In this document: piece after piece, positions 42,998-53,291 of the stretch
How positions within the stretch are numbered: the stretch's first letter is position 1
Layout: the number at the start of each line of letters is the position of its first letter
From: Thiohalobacter sp.
Lineage (GTDB): Bacteria > Pseudomonadota > Gammaproteobacteria > Thiohalobacterales > Thiohalobacteraceae
DNA: 64,000 nucleotides
Direction: 5' to 3'
Assembly: GCF_027000115.1 (NCBI RefSeq)
Contig: NZ_JALTON010000039.1
Coordinates: 62,001-126,000 of the forward strand
Program-made: the position numbers and the translations under genes
Notes under the pieces: generated by a model
The model's database searches: none
Seen by the model: only the letters and a program-made list of their open reading frames with translations
What the model was told of the DNA's origin: nothing

Positions 42998-44896
42998 TCA
43001 GCCAGTCGCGGCATCACCACCGGACGCCGGCTCATCCTCGACCAGGTGATAGAGCGGTGCCTTCTCCATGGTGTACTCACCGGTTTCCGGATCGCGACGC
43101 GATACCGTCAACACATGCCAGTTCTCGTCGTCCAGCTTCATGAAGTCGCCACGATAGTAGTAGCCTGGCCAGCGCGTTTCCTCGCGGAACAGCGTGTGCT
43201 GGATCACCGCCTCGGAGGTGAGGATGCGATGCTTCAGCTCCCAGGCACGCAGCAGCTCGTGGATGTTCTCCGCGGCGATGCCGTTCTCCCAGTCTTCCTC
43301 CAGGATCTTGAGCTTCTTGAGGCCGATCTTGAGGAGATTCTCGTTGGTCATGTAGTTGACCGTGACGCCGCCAGCATACTCATCCATCAGCTTCTGCAGG
43401 CGATCGAGGCCCTGACGCGGGTTGATGTAGTGCGGGTTCACCGTACCTGCGGTGATCGCATTGCGATACACCCGGTAGGTCTCCATCGGCTTGTAGATCT
43501 CCTCCCGGCGCTTCGCGATCTGGGCATCGGTCACGCGGATGCCCTCGGCCTTGCCGTCGTCGATGTACTTGCAGGCCGCCTTGGCCGCCAGCCGACCCTC
43601 GGTGAAGGAACCGGAAGAGAAGGCGTGCGGCGTGCCGCCCGCGGCGTCACCGGCACCGAACAGGCCTTCCACCGTGGTCATGCGGTTGTAGCCCCAGAAG
43701 TACTCCGGCGGAGACACGTCTTCCGGACCGGACACCCAGGCGCCGCAACCGGTGGCGTGGGATCCCATGACATAGGGCTCGGAGGTGGTGAGCTCGGGGT
43801 TCTCGTACTTGGGATCCACATCGGTGGCGGCCCAGAGCACGGCCTGACCCACGGTCATGCCGAGGAAGTTGTGCCAGCCGATCTCTTCCAGATGCGGGTC
43901 CTGGAAGGCCTCCATGGTCACCATGCGGATGGGACCGCGGCCGGCGTTCACCTCCTGGATGAAGGCGTGGTTGCGCAGGCAGGTCGGGATGGGACGATGG
44001 GTACGGTGCGAGGCCTCGGGATCGAGATAGGCCTTGCCGACCATCTCCTGCAACGAGGGCCACCACTTGGACTCGTACTCCTCGCCCAGGCCATTCTGGG
44101 TATAGGTCTTGAGGTGCAGGAAGTAGGCACCCACCGGACCGTAGCCGTCCTTGAAGCGGGCCAGCACGATGCGGTTTTCCATCTGCGTCATCTTGGCACC
44201 GGCGCCGATCAGCAGGCCATAGGCCGAGCCGGAGGACCAGGGCGCATACCAGACGCGGCCGGCACCCTCGCCCACGGAGCGGGGCTTGTAGATGTTGGAG
44301 GCGCCGCCGGCGGAGACGATCACGGTCTTGGACTTGAACACGTGATAGTCGCCGGTACGCACGTTGAAGCCCACGGCACCGGCCACCCGGTTGGGGCGGC
44401 TTTCGTCCATGAGCAGGTGGGTCACGCAGATGCGGTTGTAGACCTTGTCGGCGGACTTCTTGGCCGCCTCGGCCACGATCGGCTTGTAGGACTCGCCGTG
44501 GATCATGATCTGCCAGCGGCCTTCACGCTGGTAGGTGCCCTTCTTCTCGTTGCGCATGATCGGCAGGCCCCATTCCTCGAACTGGTGCACAGCCGAGTCC
44601 ACGTGGCGGGCCATGTCGAACAGCAGGTCCTCGCGCACCATGCCCATCAGGTCGATGCGGGCATAACGCACATGGTCTTCCGGCTGGTTCTCGCCGAACC
44701 GGGTACCCATGTAGCAGTTGATGGCGTACAGACCCTGCGCCACGGCGCCGGAGCGGTCGATGTTGGCCTTTTCGGCGATGACGATCTTCTTGTCCGGACC
44801 CCAGTAACGCGCCTCGAACGCCGCGCCCGTGCCGGCAAGGCCGGCGCCCACGACCAGAACGTCGATGTTGTCTTCAACTACCGTTTTGAATTTCAT
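42998..44896 (-). CDS. aprA: Adenylylsulfate reductase, alpha subunit
   Basis: FAD-containing catalytic subunit (632 residues). In sulfur oxidisers it works in reverse, oxidising sulfite with AMP to adenosine 5'-phosphosulfate in the cytoplasm. It has the dinucleotide motif VVGAGLAGTGAA near residue 14, the RSGAVAQGLYAINCYMG substrate/FAD region and the family C-terminal capping region. The start shares bases with the aprB stop (TGATG), so the two are translationally coupled. A terminator follows. Confidence 0.97.
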   Translation of the reverse strand: MKFKTVVEDNIDVLVVGAGLAGTGAAFEARYWGPDKKIVIAEKANIDRSGAVAQGLYAINCYMGTRFGENQPEDHVRYARIDLMGMVREDLLFDMARHVDSAVHQFEEWGLPIMRNEKKGTYQREGRWQIMIHGESYKPIVAEAAKKSADKVYNRICVTHLLMDESRPNRVAGAVGFNVRTGDYHVFKSKTVIVSAGGASNIYKPRSVGEGAGRVWYAPWSSGSAYGLLIGAGAKMTQMENRIVLARFKDGYGPVGAYFLHLKTYTQNGLGEEYESKWWPSLQEMVGKAYLDPEASHRTHRPIPTCLRNHAFIQEVNAGRGPIRMVTMEAFQDPHLEEIGWHNFLGMTVGQAVLWAATDVDPKYENPELTTSEPYVMGSHATGCGAWVSGPEDVSPPEYFWGYNRMTTVEGLFGAGDAAGGTPHAFSSGSFTEGRLAAKAACKYIDDGKAEGIRVTDAQIAKRREEIYKPMETYRVYRNAITAGTVNPHYINPRQGLDRLQKLMDEYAGGVTVNYMTNENLLKIGLKKLKILEEDWENGIAAENIHELLRAWELKHRILTSEAVIQHTLFREETRWPGYYYRGDFMKLDDENWHVLTVSRRDPETGEYTMEKAPLYHLVEDEPASGGDAATG

Positions 44897-45378
44897 CAGT
44901 AATACACCCCTTCCTTAAATTTGGCGCCCGTGTCGGCGATCGTGCGGAGCCCGCCGTCGTCGAGGCGGATGTACTTGGGCTCGTTGTAGAGCAGCTGGCT
45001 GTTACGCTGCTCGGGGGCCGGCGGCGGCACTTCCTTTAGATTCGGAATCCCGGTACCCCACGGCTTGGTCGTGATGGGCGCCAGCAGATCCCAGTCCTTC
45101 TTGCCATTGCGGAAGATGATGCGCCAGGCGATGACACCCTTCTCCTCGTCACGACGCACGCGCACCGAGTGGCCCAGCGGCGCGAAGTCGGCATAACCGC
45201 GAACGTCGATGGCGTTCATGGGGCAGGCCTTGACGCAGGAGTAGCACTCCCAGCACATGTTGGGCTCGATGTTGTAGGCGCGCCGGGTGACCTCGTCGAT
45301 GTGCATGATGTCGGAGGGGCAGATATCGACGCAGTGCCCGCAACCGTCACATCGTGTCATGTACACAAATGTAGGCAT
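44896..45378 (-). CDS. aprB: Adenylylsulfate reductase, beta subunit
   Basis: A 160-residue iron-sulfur subunit carrying two [4Fe-4S] clusters. The first cysteine set is CDGCGHCVDICP at residues 10-21 and the second CWECYSCVKACP near 42-53. A beta-sheet and a tail that wraps around AprA follow. It passes electrons between AprA and the membrane partner. AGGAGAAG precedes the ATG. It sits between aprM and aprA. Confidence 0.97.
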   Translation of the reverse strand: MPTFVYMTRCDGCGHCVDICPSDIMHIDEVTRRAYNIEPNMCWECYSCVKACPMNAIDVRGYADFAPLGHSVRVRRDEEKGVIAWRIIFRNGKKDWDLLAPITTKPWGTGIPNLKEVPPPAPEQRNSQLLYNEPKYIRLDDGGLRTIADTGAKFKEGVYY

Positions 45379-45405
45379 GATTTCTTCTCCTGTACCAAAT
45401 CCAGA

Positions 45406-46251
45406 TCAATAGTGGTTCGGCGGCTCACGCTTGATGCCGAGCCCCATGTAGGGGGGATTCTTGCCCATGTACTTGGGGATGTCCGGGAAGCGCTGATGCG
45501 TTTCCGGGCTGCTCAGGTCCGGAATGTCGGGCAGCTTCTCGCGGGAACCGTCCGCCCAGGCGATCTTCTTCTGATACGCGGCGGCGGGCTTGAAGAACAT
45601 GTGCGCAAACTTGGACCACAGGATGGTGGAGAACAGGAAAGTGGCCGAAGCCAGGAACAGCCCAAAGAAGATGTTGGACCAAAGGCCGGGCTCCCCGGAC
45701 TGCGCCAGCGACCACAGCAGGCCGAACACCGAGGTGGCGATCAGGCCGAGCACGAAGATATCGCGCTGCTTGAAGTCGATGGGGTCATTGCCCTCGGACA
45801 CAAGATCCACGCGGATGCCGAACCAGAACCACAGGGTTCCGACGGCCAGCGACAGCGCGCCCAGGTGCCAGAGCAGACTCCAGAGCACGGGCGATTCCTT
45901 GGCATCGCCGTAGCCGAACACCAGCACGACCGTGGCCAGGGTCATCACGATGAACCCGTACATGGTCAGCAGGTGGGACAGGCGGCGCTTGGGATTGCAG
46001 AACTCGGAGGAGGTCAGCACTTCGTTGGTGATCGTCTTGATCAACAGCCCCGTGCGTTCGCTCGAGCTGACCTGGCGCTTGGCCAGCTTCTTCTGCTCTT
46101 CTTCAAGCTGGAAAAAGTACTTGGCGCTCTTCTTGTGGATGACGTCGGCCAGGGTTCCGGCGATGACCAGCAGCACCATCAACACCAGCCAGCCTTGCAT
46201 GAAAGCCGGAGAAACCAGATCCAGCGCGGCAAAAGGGTTTGTTACAAACAT
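45406..46251 (-). CDS. aprM: AprM-type membrane anchor of adenylylsulfate reductase
   Basis: A 281-residue membrane protein with about five to six hydrophobic helices (residues 15-40, 95-115, 125-145, 165-185, 195-220). It matches the AprM anchor encoded upstream of aprBA in phototrophic and other sulfur oxidisers such as Allochromatium. It is thought to link AprBA to the quinone pool in organisms lacking QmoABC. The start MFVTNPF was chosen because GGAG lies about ten bases upstream; the open frame continues 27 codons without support. The order aprM-aprB-aprA is conserved. Confidence 0.88.
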   Translation of the reverse strand: MFVTNPFAALDLVSPAFMQGWLVLMVLLVIAGTLADVIHKKSAKYFFQLEEEQKKLAKRQVSSSERTGLLIKTITNEVLTSSEFCNPKRRLSHLLTMYGFIVMTLATVVLVFGYGDAKESPVLWSLLWHLGALSLAVGTLWFWFGIRVDLVSEGNDPIDFKQRDIFVLGLIATSVFGLLWSLAQSGEPGLWSNIFFGLFLASATFLFSTILWSKFAHMFFKPAAAYQKKIAWADGSREKLPDIPDLSSPETHQRFPDIPKYMGKNPPYMGLGIKREPPNHY

Positions 46252-46649
46252 CGCATGCGATCTCCTCAGGTGAACAGAAACACGCCCTCGATCGGCTGCC
46301 TGACGCGGCCGCTCGACGAGCGCGAGCCCCAAAAATTGCGACCGCCCATCGGGCGACGGATGCGGCCTGCCCGAATGCTCGGCGATCTTCCCCGCTGAGT
46401 CAATAACTTCACGGCCTCTGGGGCCATAAAATCATGCGACGGTAGCCATAAAAAACCGCCCGCACCGCCCCCGCCAGCGCCTTCGGGGAGACGCTGTCAG
46501 GAGCCGTCGGGGCGCGGTCCCGGGCGTCAGCGAGCGCCGCCGACCGTGGCGATGAACCCAGTCTAAGCATGTGAATTTCATCAGAACAAATACCCCTCAA
46601 GGGGAGCCGGGACGTGTCGACTGCACAGAATGGACGGGGCGTGCAGACC
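46252..46649. other. Intergenic region upstream of aprM
   Basis: No convincing gene was seen. The minus strand holds a TTGACT-like -35 (around 46400) upstream of aprM, but the matching -10 is poor. An open frame across 46409-46738 reads through a terminator and is not credible. Confidence 0.5.
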
Positions 46650-46676
46650 AAAAAAAACCCCGTCGGGGCGACGGGG
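46650..46676 (-). terminator. Rho-independent terminator downstream of clpB / candidate sRNA
   Basis: On the minus strand an 8-base perfect stem (CCCCGTCG / CGACGGGG) with a 3-base loop is followed by eight T residues. Confidence 0.88.
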
Positions 46677-46737
46677 CATGCCTGATGCTCGGCGAGGTGG
46701 AGGAGTTCCATTAATCTTGCTGATCCATCCACAATCA
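46650..46737 (-). ncRNA. Candidate small RNA between clpB and aprM
   Basis: A strong terminator (46650-46676) lies 256 bases past the clpB stop. A promoter-like pair lies just above this segment: TTGCCG, 16 bases, TATATA on the minus strand at 46743-46770. Together they would give an RNA of about 88 bases. It contains several GGA triplets, including GGATGGATCA and ATGGAACTCC, and an SD-like AACTCCTCC region. No protein start with a ribosome site is present. It could instead be a processed clpB 3' end. No known RNA family was recognised. Confidence 0.35.
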
Positions 46738-46742
46738 TGTCT

Positions 46743-46770
46743 TATATAGATAGTCCCTTCTCATCGGCAA
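46743..46770 (-). promoter_or_regulatory. Candidate promoter for the small RNA
   Basis: Minus strand: TTGCCG (46765-46770), 16-base spacer, TATATA (46743-46748). It lies in an AT-rich patch unusual for this GC-rich genome and points toward the terminator, not at a coding gene. Confidence 0.4.
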
Positions 46771-46828
46771 ATCAAGTATCGGCCGCAAAAAACCCGGCTT
46801 GTACCACCCTGGGAAGTTCGGACGCTTG

Positions 46829-46931
46829 ACCCGCATATCGCACCCGGGGCCGAGCCAAAATCCGCCAGCGGCGCAACGGAAAGCGGGCGGGCACAAACGC
46901 GCCGTCGATCGGCCCTAAGCCCGATAGGCTG

Positions 46932-46934
<3 letters not shown>
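46829..46934 (+). repeat. Diverged copy of the dispersed element at the clpB stop
   Basis: The left end ACCCGCATATCGCACCCGGGG and the inner block GGCCGAGCCAAAATCCGCCAG then GCGGGCGGGCACAAA match the 51306 element in order. The right end is eroded (CTATCGGGCTTAGGGC on the minus strand). Its last bases include the TAG stop codon of clpB. Confidence 0.6.
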
Positions 46935-49529
<2,595 letters not shown>

Positions 49530-49570
49530 GATGATCGGTCTCCGAAGCCTGAAATTCTCGTTGTCAGAGC

Positions 49571-49599
49571 ATGTGGGGGGAGCCGGCGGGCATTTCAAG
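49571..49599 (-). promoter_or_regulatory. Sigma32 (RpoH) heat-shock promoter of clpB
   Basis: Minus strand: CTTGAAA (49593-49599), 14-base spacer, CCCCACAT (49571-49578), a close match to the RpoH consensus (CTTGAAA, 13-17, CCCCATnT). The predicted start point is about 30-35 bases upstream of the clpB ATG. Confidence 0.88.
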
Positions 49600-49627
49600 G
49601 CCGGCCGACGGGGAAATTCGGCTTTAT

Positions 49628-49772
49628 TAACCCGGCAACCGAAATGTGTCGTGTTCCGCCGGGTTATTGAACGTTACGGGGCATCCTGCAGCCCCGATGA
49701 AGGCCCGAAGGGCCGGAATCCGGGAAAGCGCGGCCTGTTCCCGGATGTCGCTTCGCGCCATCCAGGCTACGA
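49628..49772. repeat. Hairpins and REP-like palindrome between the caspase-like gene and clpB
   Basis: TAACCCGGC (49628) pairs with GCCGGGTTA (49658) around a 21-base loop. GGGGC/GCCCC forms a second small hairpin near 49680-49696. CCGGAATCCGGG together with CCCGGATGTCGCTTCGCGCC then ATCCAGGCTACG (49715-49772) resembles the short extragenic palindromes common in proteobacteria. They fill the gap between the caspase-like gene's stop and the clpB promoter; no gene is seen. Confidence 0.55.
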
Positions 49773-49800
49773 AAACCTCGGGCGTTTATGTAATCCTCAA

Positions 49801-51246
49801 TCAATAGTCGCCCAGCGGGGTGCGTTCGCAGGCGTTGAGACGCGTATAGGCGGCCCAGGCGGGGGCATCGGGGCGGGCGGCGAAATGGTCGAAGCGCCGC
49901 GCCAGGGCGTCCAGGTGCTGGAGGCGGTCGAGCAGCGCGAGCTGGCGCTCCAGCTCCAGCCGTGCGCCGTCCAGGCGCCAGTAGGCGTCCTGGTCCTCGC
50001 GCATGGGCACATACAGGGGATGGCTGCGGACCAGGGCCTGTGCCTCGGCGAGATCCTCGCGCAGGAAGCGCGCATAGCCGAGGGTGTGGGGCCAGCGCAC
50101 CTGCGGAAAGCGCGCGACCAGTTCCCGCGCAATCACGCCACGGGCGCCGGCGGCCGCCGCCCGGTGACGGTCCTGGCGGTCGCTCAGGACCTTCAGCCGG
50201 GCCGACCAGGCCAGCCGCCGCGGATGGATGGCGCGGCGCAGGGGTCGCACCGCGGGGTCGATGCCCAGGGTGCGCGCCAGCTCGATGACCAGCGGCCGGA
50301 AGGGATTGTCGGGCGCGGGTGTGACCGGAACCAGTGGCAGGTACCAGGGTGCCTGGTCCAGCAGCCATTGCTCGGAGGTACTGCGCGGGATGTCGGTGGA
50401 ACGGGCGGCGACCAGGGTATAGAGATGCGCCTCGTAGGGGTCGACCCGGCCATCGCCGTTGCCATCGGGATCGAAGGCCAGCGGCGCGCCGTCCCGCGCC
50501 CTGCCGGACAGGGCGGCGAAGAAATAGGTGCTGTAGCCACGGTAATTGCCCGCGTCCAGATCCGCCGTACAGCCCTCCGCGAGCCCGTCCTCGGACACCG
50601 CCATGAAACCGCAGACACGGCCGTCGGGCGGCCTGCCGTCCGGCCAGGCCAGGCGGGCAAAAGCGCCCGCATGGCACTGGGTCATGACGAAACGGAAGCG
50701 GCTGCCGGGGGGCGGGCCCGCGCGCGCGACGACCCCCTGCAGGTCGGCCACGGTCACCCGCTCGTGATCCCAGAGATCCAGCCGGCTGCCGCCTTCCGCG
50801 CGCGCGGCGGGCGAGCCGTGACCGGCGTACACCAGCCAGCCCTCCTCGCCTGCGCCCAGCGCGGGCAGGCCCCGCGCCAGTGCCTCGAGCACTGCCCTGC
50901 GACTGGCCGGTCCGTCCACGTCCGCCAGCCGGTGATTGCGATAGCCGTTGCCGTTGAGCATGTAGGTGTCCAGCACCCGCGCCAGCGGCTGCAGCGCGGC
51001 GTCGGCCTCGTCGGGGCGGCGCCACTCCTTGACGTCGGGGCGGGGATCATCGCCGTCGGTGAACCATGTCCCGATGCGGGCCCGGGGCAGGCGTTCGGCC
51101 ATGACCCGGCGCGCAAAGGCGACATTGCGTTCGATCTGGACCTGGGAATGTTCCAGCTCCGGACCGCCTCCGACGATCCAGACCCGATCGGCGGCCACCG
51201 CGGACAGCGGCAGCAGACAGCACAGAAAGGGCAGCAGGCGACGCAT
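49801..51246 (-). CDS. Secreted caspase-like (clan CD) protease with an EF-hand-type loop
   Basis: A 481-residue protein with a signal peptide (MRRLLPFLCCLLPLSAVAA). A predicted His/Cys dyad is visible: His in WLVYAGHGSPAA near residue 144 and Cys in RFVMTQCHAGAF near 193, the spacing and flanks of caspase/legumain-type peptidases. About 70 residues later a calcium loop DGNGDGRVDPYE matches the EF-hand pattern and is predicted to bind Ca(II). The C-terminal 200 residues are helical and not recognised. It is probably periplasmic. Target unknown. It appears monocistronic. Confidence 0.72.
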   Translation of the reverse strand: MRRLLPFLCCLLPLSAVAADRVWIVGGGPELEHSQVQIERNVAFARRVMAERLPRARIGTWFTDGDDPRPDVKEWRRPDEADAALQPLARVLDTYMLNGNGYRNHRLADVDGPASRRAVLEALARGLPALGAGEEGWLVYAGHGSPAARAEGGSRLDLWDHERVTVADLQGVVARAGPPPGSRFRFVMTQCHAGAFARLAWPDGRPPDGRVCGFMAVSEDGLAEGCTADLDAGNYRGYSTYFFAALSGRARDGAPLAFDPDGNGDGRVDPYEAHLYTLVAARSTDIPRSTSEQWLLDQAPWYLPLVPVTPAPDNPFRPLVIELARTLGIDPAVRPLRRAIHPRRLAWSARLKVLSDRQDRHRAAAAGARGVIARELVARFPQVRWPHTLGYARFLREDLAEAQALVRSHPLYVPMREDQDAYWRLDGARLELERQLALLDRLQHLDALARRFDHFAARPDAPAWAAYTRLNACERTPLGDY

Positions 51247-51305
51247 GCCCCGATGGTAACCGGGGGGGCACAGTCAGGTCATCCGGGAACGCGGCGCGAT
51301 GCGGG

Positions 51306-51567
51306 CTAGCCCGCATATTGCACCAGGGGCTGCGGATGATGGCGGATTTGCAGCCGGGCTCGGGGCGGGCTGGCGCTCAAGCCGTAGCCGTCGCTACGGC
51401 TTGAGTGAAGCACCTCCGAGGCCGAGCGAAAATCCGCCAGGGCCGCAGCAGGATGCGGGCGGGCGCAAGTTGTCCTCAGGGCCATGGGCAAGAACTCCGG
51501 TTCATTGCCCGCCAACACAACAGGTTGCCTGCCGCCCGCTTCCGCCCTGGTGCGATATGCGGGCTAG
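51306..51567 (+). repeat. Full-length MITE-like intergenic element with 23-base inverted ends
   Basis: The left end (51306-51328) and right end (51545-51567) are inverted copies (CTAGCCCGCATATTGCACCA and three more bases) with one mismatch. A 13-base-pair hairpin (51376-51405) lies inside. The 262-base element contains no credible gene. Copies or parts occur at 6017, 8107, 19791, 29762, 40084 and 46829. The right end supplies the TAG stop of the NlpC/P60 gene. It occupies nearly the whole 317-base gap. Confidence 0.85.
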
Positions 51568-52070
51568 AAGAAGCTGCCGGCCCCGATCAGGTGACGGCGC
51601 CAGTAGGGATTCTCGAGGCTGGCCCTGGACACCCGCTTGCCCGAGGCGGGCGCATGGATGAACTGGCCGTCGCCGGCATAGATGCCAACGTGGGAGATCC
51701 GGGTCCCTGCCAGCCGGAAGAACAGCAGATCGCCCGGACGGATGCGCGACAGCGGCACCCTGCGCGCCGCACGCCACTGGGCCTGGGCGGTGCGCGGCAC
51801 CTGCACACCGGCGCGGCCATGGCTGTAGCGCACCAGCCCGCTGCAGTCGAAGCCGCGCGGATCGCTGCCGCCGTAGCGATAGGGCGCGCCCAGCTGGCGG
51901 GCCGCCGTCTCCAGCACCAGCCGCCGCGGGCCACTGACGGTGCGCGCCGGCGCCGGCCGCCCGGATGCCGGCTCGACCGCAGGCGCGACTGCCGCATCGC
52001 GCGACGGGCTGGCGGCGCAGCCGGCCAGCAGCCAGACGGTCAGGGCCAGCAGGACTGCAGTGATTCGCAT
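51564..52070 (-). CDS. NlpC/P60-family lipoprotein (cell-wall endopeptidase)
   Basis: A 168-residue lipoprotein with lipobox LLAGC (cysteine at residue 18). The NlpC/P60 catalytic domain has Cys in FDCSGLV, His in ISHVGIY and the third polar residue in FIHAPA. It is expected to cut peptide bonds in peptidoglycan at the outer membrane. GGAGGTCGAG precedes the chosen ATG. The stop codon is provided by the dispersed element. Confidence 0.9.
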   Translation of the reverse strand: MRITAVLLALTVWLLAGCAASPSRDAAVAPAVEPASGRPAPARTVSGPRRLVLETAARQLGAPYRYGGSDPRGFDCSGLVRYSHGRAGVQVPRTAQAQWRAARRVPLSRIRPGDLLFFRLAGTRISHVGIYAGDGQFIHAPASGKRVSRASLENPYWRRHLIGAGSFF

Positions 52071-52173
52071 CTCGACCTCCGTGCGAGGGTCCTGGCCCTG
52101 AAGGCGTCCGCCCGGCGCCGATTCTTGAGACCACCGCGCGCGAAGCGTGAACCGGCGCACAGGACCGGAGCGC

Positions 52174-52680
52174 CTACTTCTTGTAGACCTTCCTGCGAAA
52201 CAGGTCGTTGCGCCGGCTCACCAGCCGGTCCAGGAACAGCAGGCCATCGAGGTGATCCATCTCGTGCTGCACGGCGCGCGCCTCGAAGCCCTCCATGTCG
52301 AACGACAACGGCCGGCCGTGCCGGTCCAGGGCCTCGAGGTGGATCTTCTCGGCCCGGATCACGTTGCCGGTATAGTCCGGCACCGACAGACAGCCCTCGC
52401 GGCCGACGGCATAACCCTCCCATTCGGTGATTTCCGGATTCACCAGGATCAGGTGGCCATGATTGGGCACCGGCCGCTTCATGTTCGAGACATCCACGAT
52501 CACGATACGCTGGAAACGCCCCACCTGGGGCGCGGCAATGCCGACCGCGCCGGGACCGGCGAGGCGGGTCTCCTCCAGGTCGTCTATGAAGGCCTGCAGC
52601 GCACCGTCGAATTCGGCAACCGGCTCGGAGACCGTTTTCAGGCGCGGGTCGGGATAGACCAGGATGTCCAGCACCGCCAT
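52174..52680 (-). CDS. def: Peptide deformylase
   Basis: Removes the formyl group from N-terminal methionine. 168 residues with all three motifs: GIAAPQVG, GREGCLSVP (metal cysteine) and QHEMDHLDG (HExxH). The start MAVLDILVYPDPRLK fits the family; the very long open frame upstream is an antisense artefact. It lies 5 bases after the ACT-domain gene. Confidence 0.96.
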   Translation of the reverse strand: MAVLDILVYPDPRLKTVSEPVAEFDGALQAFIDDLEETRLAGPGAVGIAAPQVGRFQRIVIVDVSNMKRPVPNHGHLILVNPEITEWEGYAVGREGCLSVPDYTGNVIRAEKIHLEALDRHGRPLSFDMEGFEARAVQHEMDHLDGLLFLDRLVSRRNDLFRRKVYKK

Positions 52681-52685
52681 GGGCT

Positions 52686-53207
52686 TCAGCCGATCAGGGT
52701 CTCGATGGGCTGGATGTCCACTTCGATGCCCTCCTGGGCGACGATCTCCAGCGCCGACTCCAGGGCCTCGATGCCCTCCTGCGCCTGACCCTCGATGGTC
52801 ATGATGTAGACCGGCGCCGCCTCGCTGCCGCCGACATCCGACTGCAGGTCGGTGATGTTCATGCCCGCCTCGGCCAGCGCGCCCGTGACCTGGGCCACGA
52901 TCCCCGCACGATCGGCCCCGAACACCGTCACCCGCACGTCGGGAATGACATGCCGATGCAGATGGCCCTCGATACGATCCACGTGCAGATGCAGACCGAG
53001 GGAATCGACCACGGGTTCGAGGAGACCCTCGAGTTCCCGGCCCCGGCCCTCGAACCGCACCATCATCATAATGGCGAAGTTGCCCCCCAGTCGCATCATC
53101 GCGGCCTCGCCCAGATTGGCGCCGCCCTGATAGAGCGCTGCGGTGACCTTGGCGACGATACCCGGCCGGTCCTCGCCGACCAGAGTGAGCATGTACCAGT
53201 GACTCAT
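52686..53207 (-). CDS. ACT-domain regulator, GcvR-like
   Basis: A 173-residue protein made of two ACT domains (VGEDRPGIVAKVTAALY near the start and FGADRAGIVAQVTGALAEAG near 95), as in GcvR, the accessory repressor of the glycine cleavage operon. It has no DNA-binding domain. Amino-acid-responsive control is likely; the partner is not encoded nearby. Confidence 0.82.
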   Translation of the reverse strand: MSHWYMLTLVGEDRPGIVAKVTAALYQGGANLGEAAMMRLGGNFAIMMMVRFEGRGRELEGLLEPVVDSLGLHLHVDRIEGHLHRHVIPDVRVTVFGADRAGIVAQVTGALAEAGMNITDLQSDVGGSEAAPVYIMTIEGQAQEGIEALESALEIVAQEGIEVDIQPIETLIG

Positions 53208-53291
53208 GTGCCTGCCCTCCCCTCGCTCGCCCCATTATGCACGGCCGGCAGGGGGATGCCATGCCTGGCCCGCACATTTGGAAAGGGTGGC

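Noticed and set aside
42668-44902. A 744-codon frame antisense to aprA.
   Set aside because: aprA and aprB are unmistakable on the other strand; the composition is typical of a GC-rich shadow.
46409-46738. A 109-codon frame between aprM and clpB.
   Set aside because: It reads straight through a T-tailed terminator hairpin and has no ribosome site or recognisable sequence.
51376-51405. Hairpin in the 51.3-kb gap as a transcription terminator.
   Set aside because: The 13-base-pair stem has no T-run on either strand and is internal to a dispersed element, so it is better explained as part of that element.
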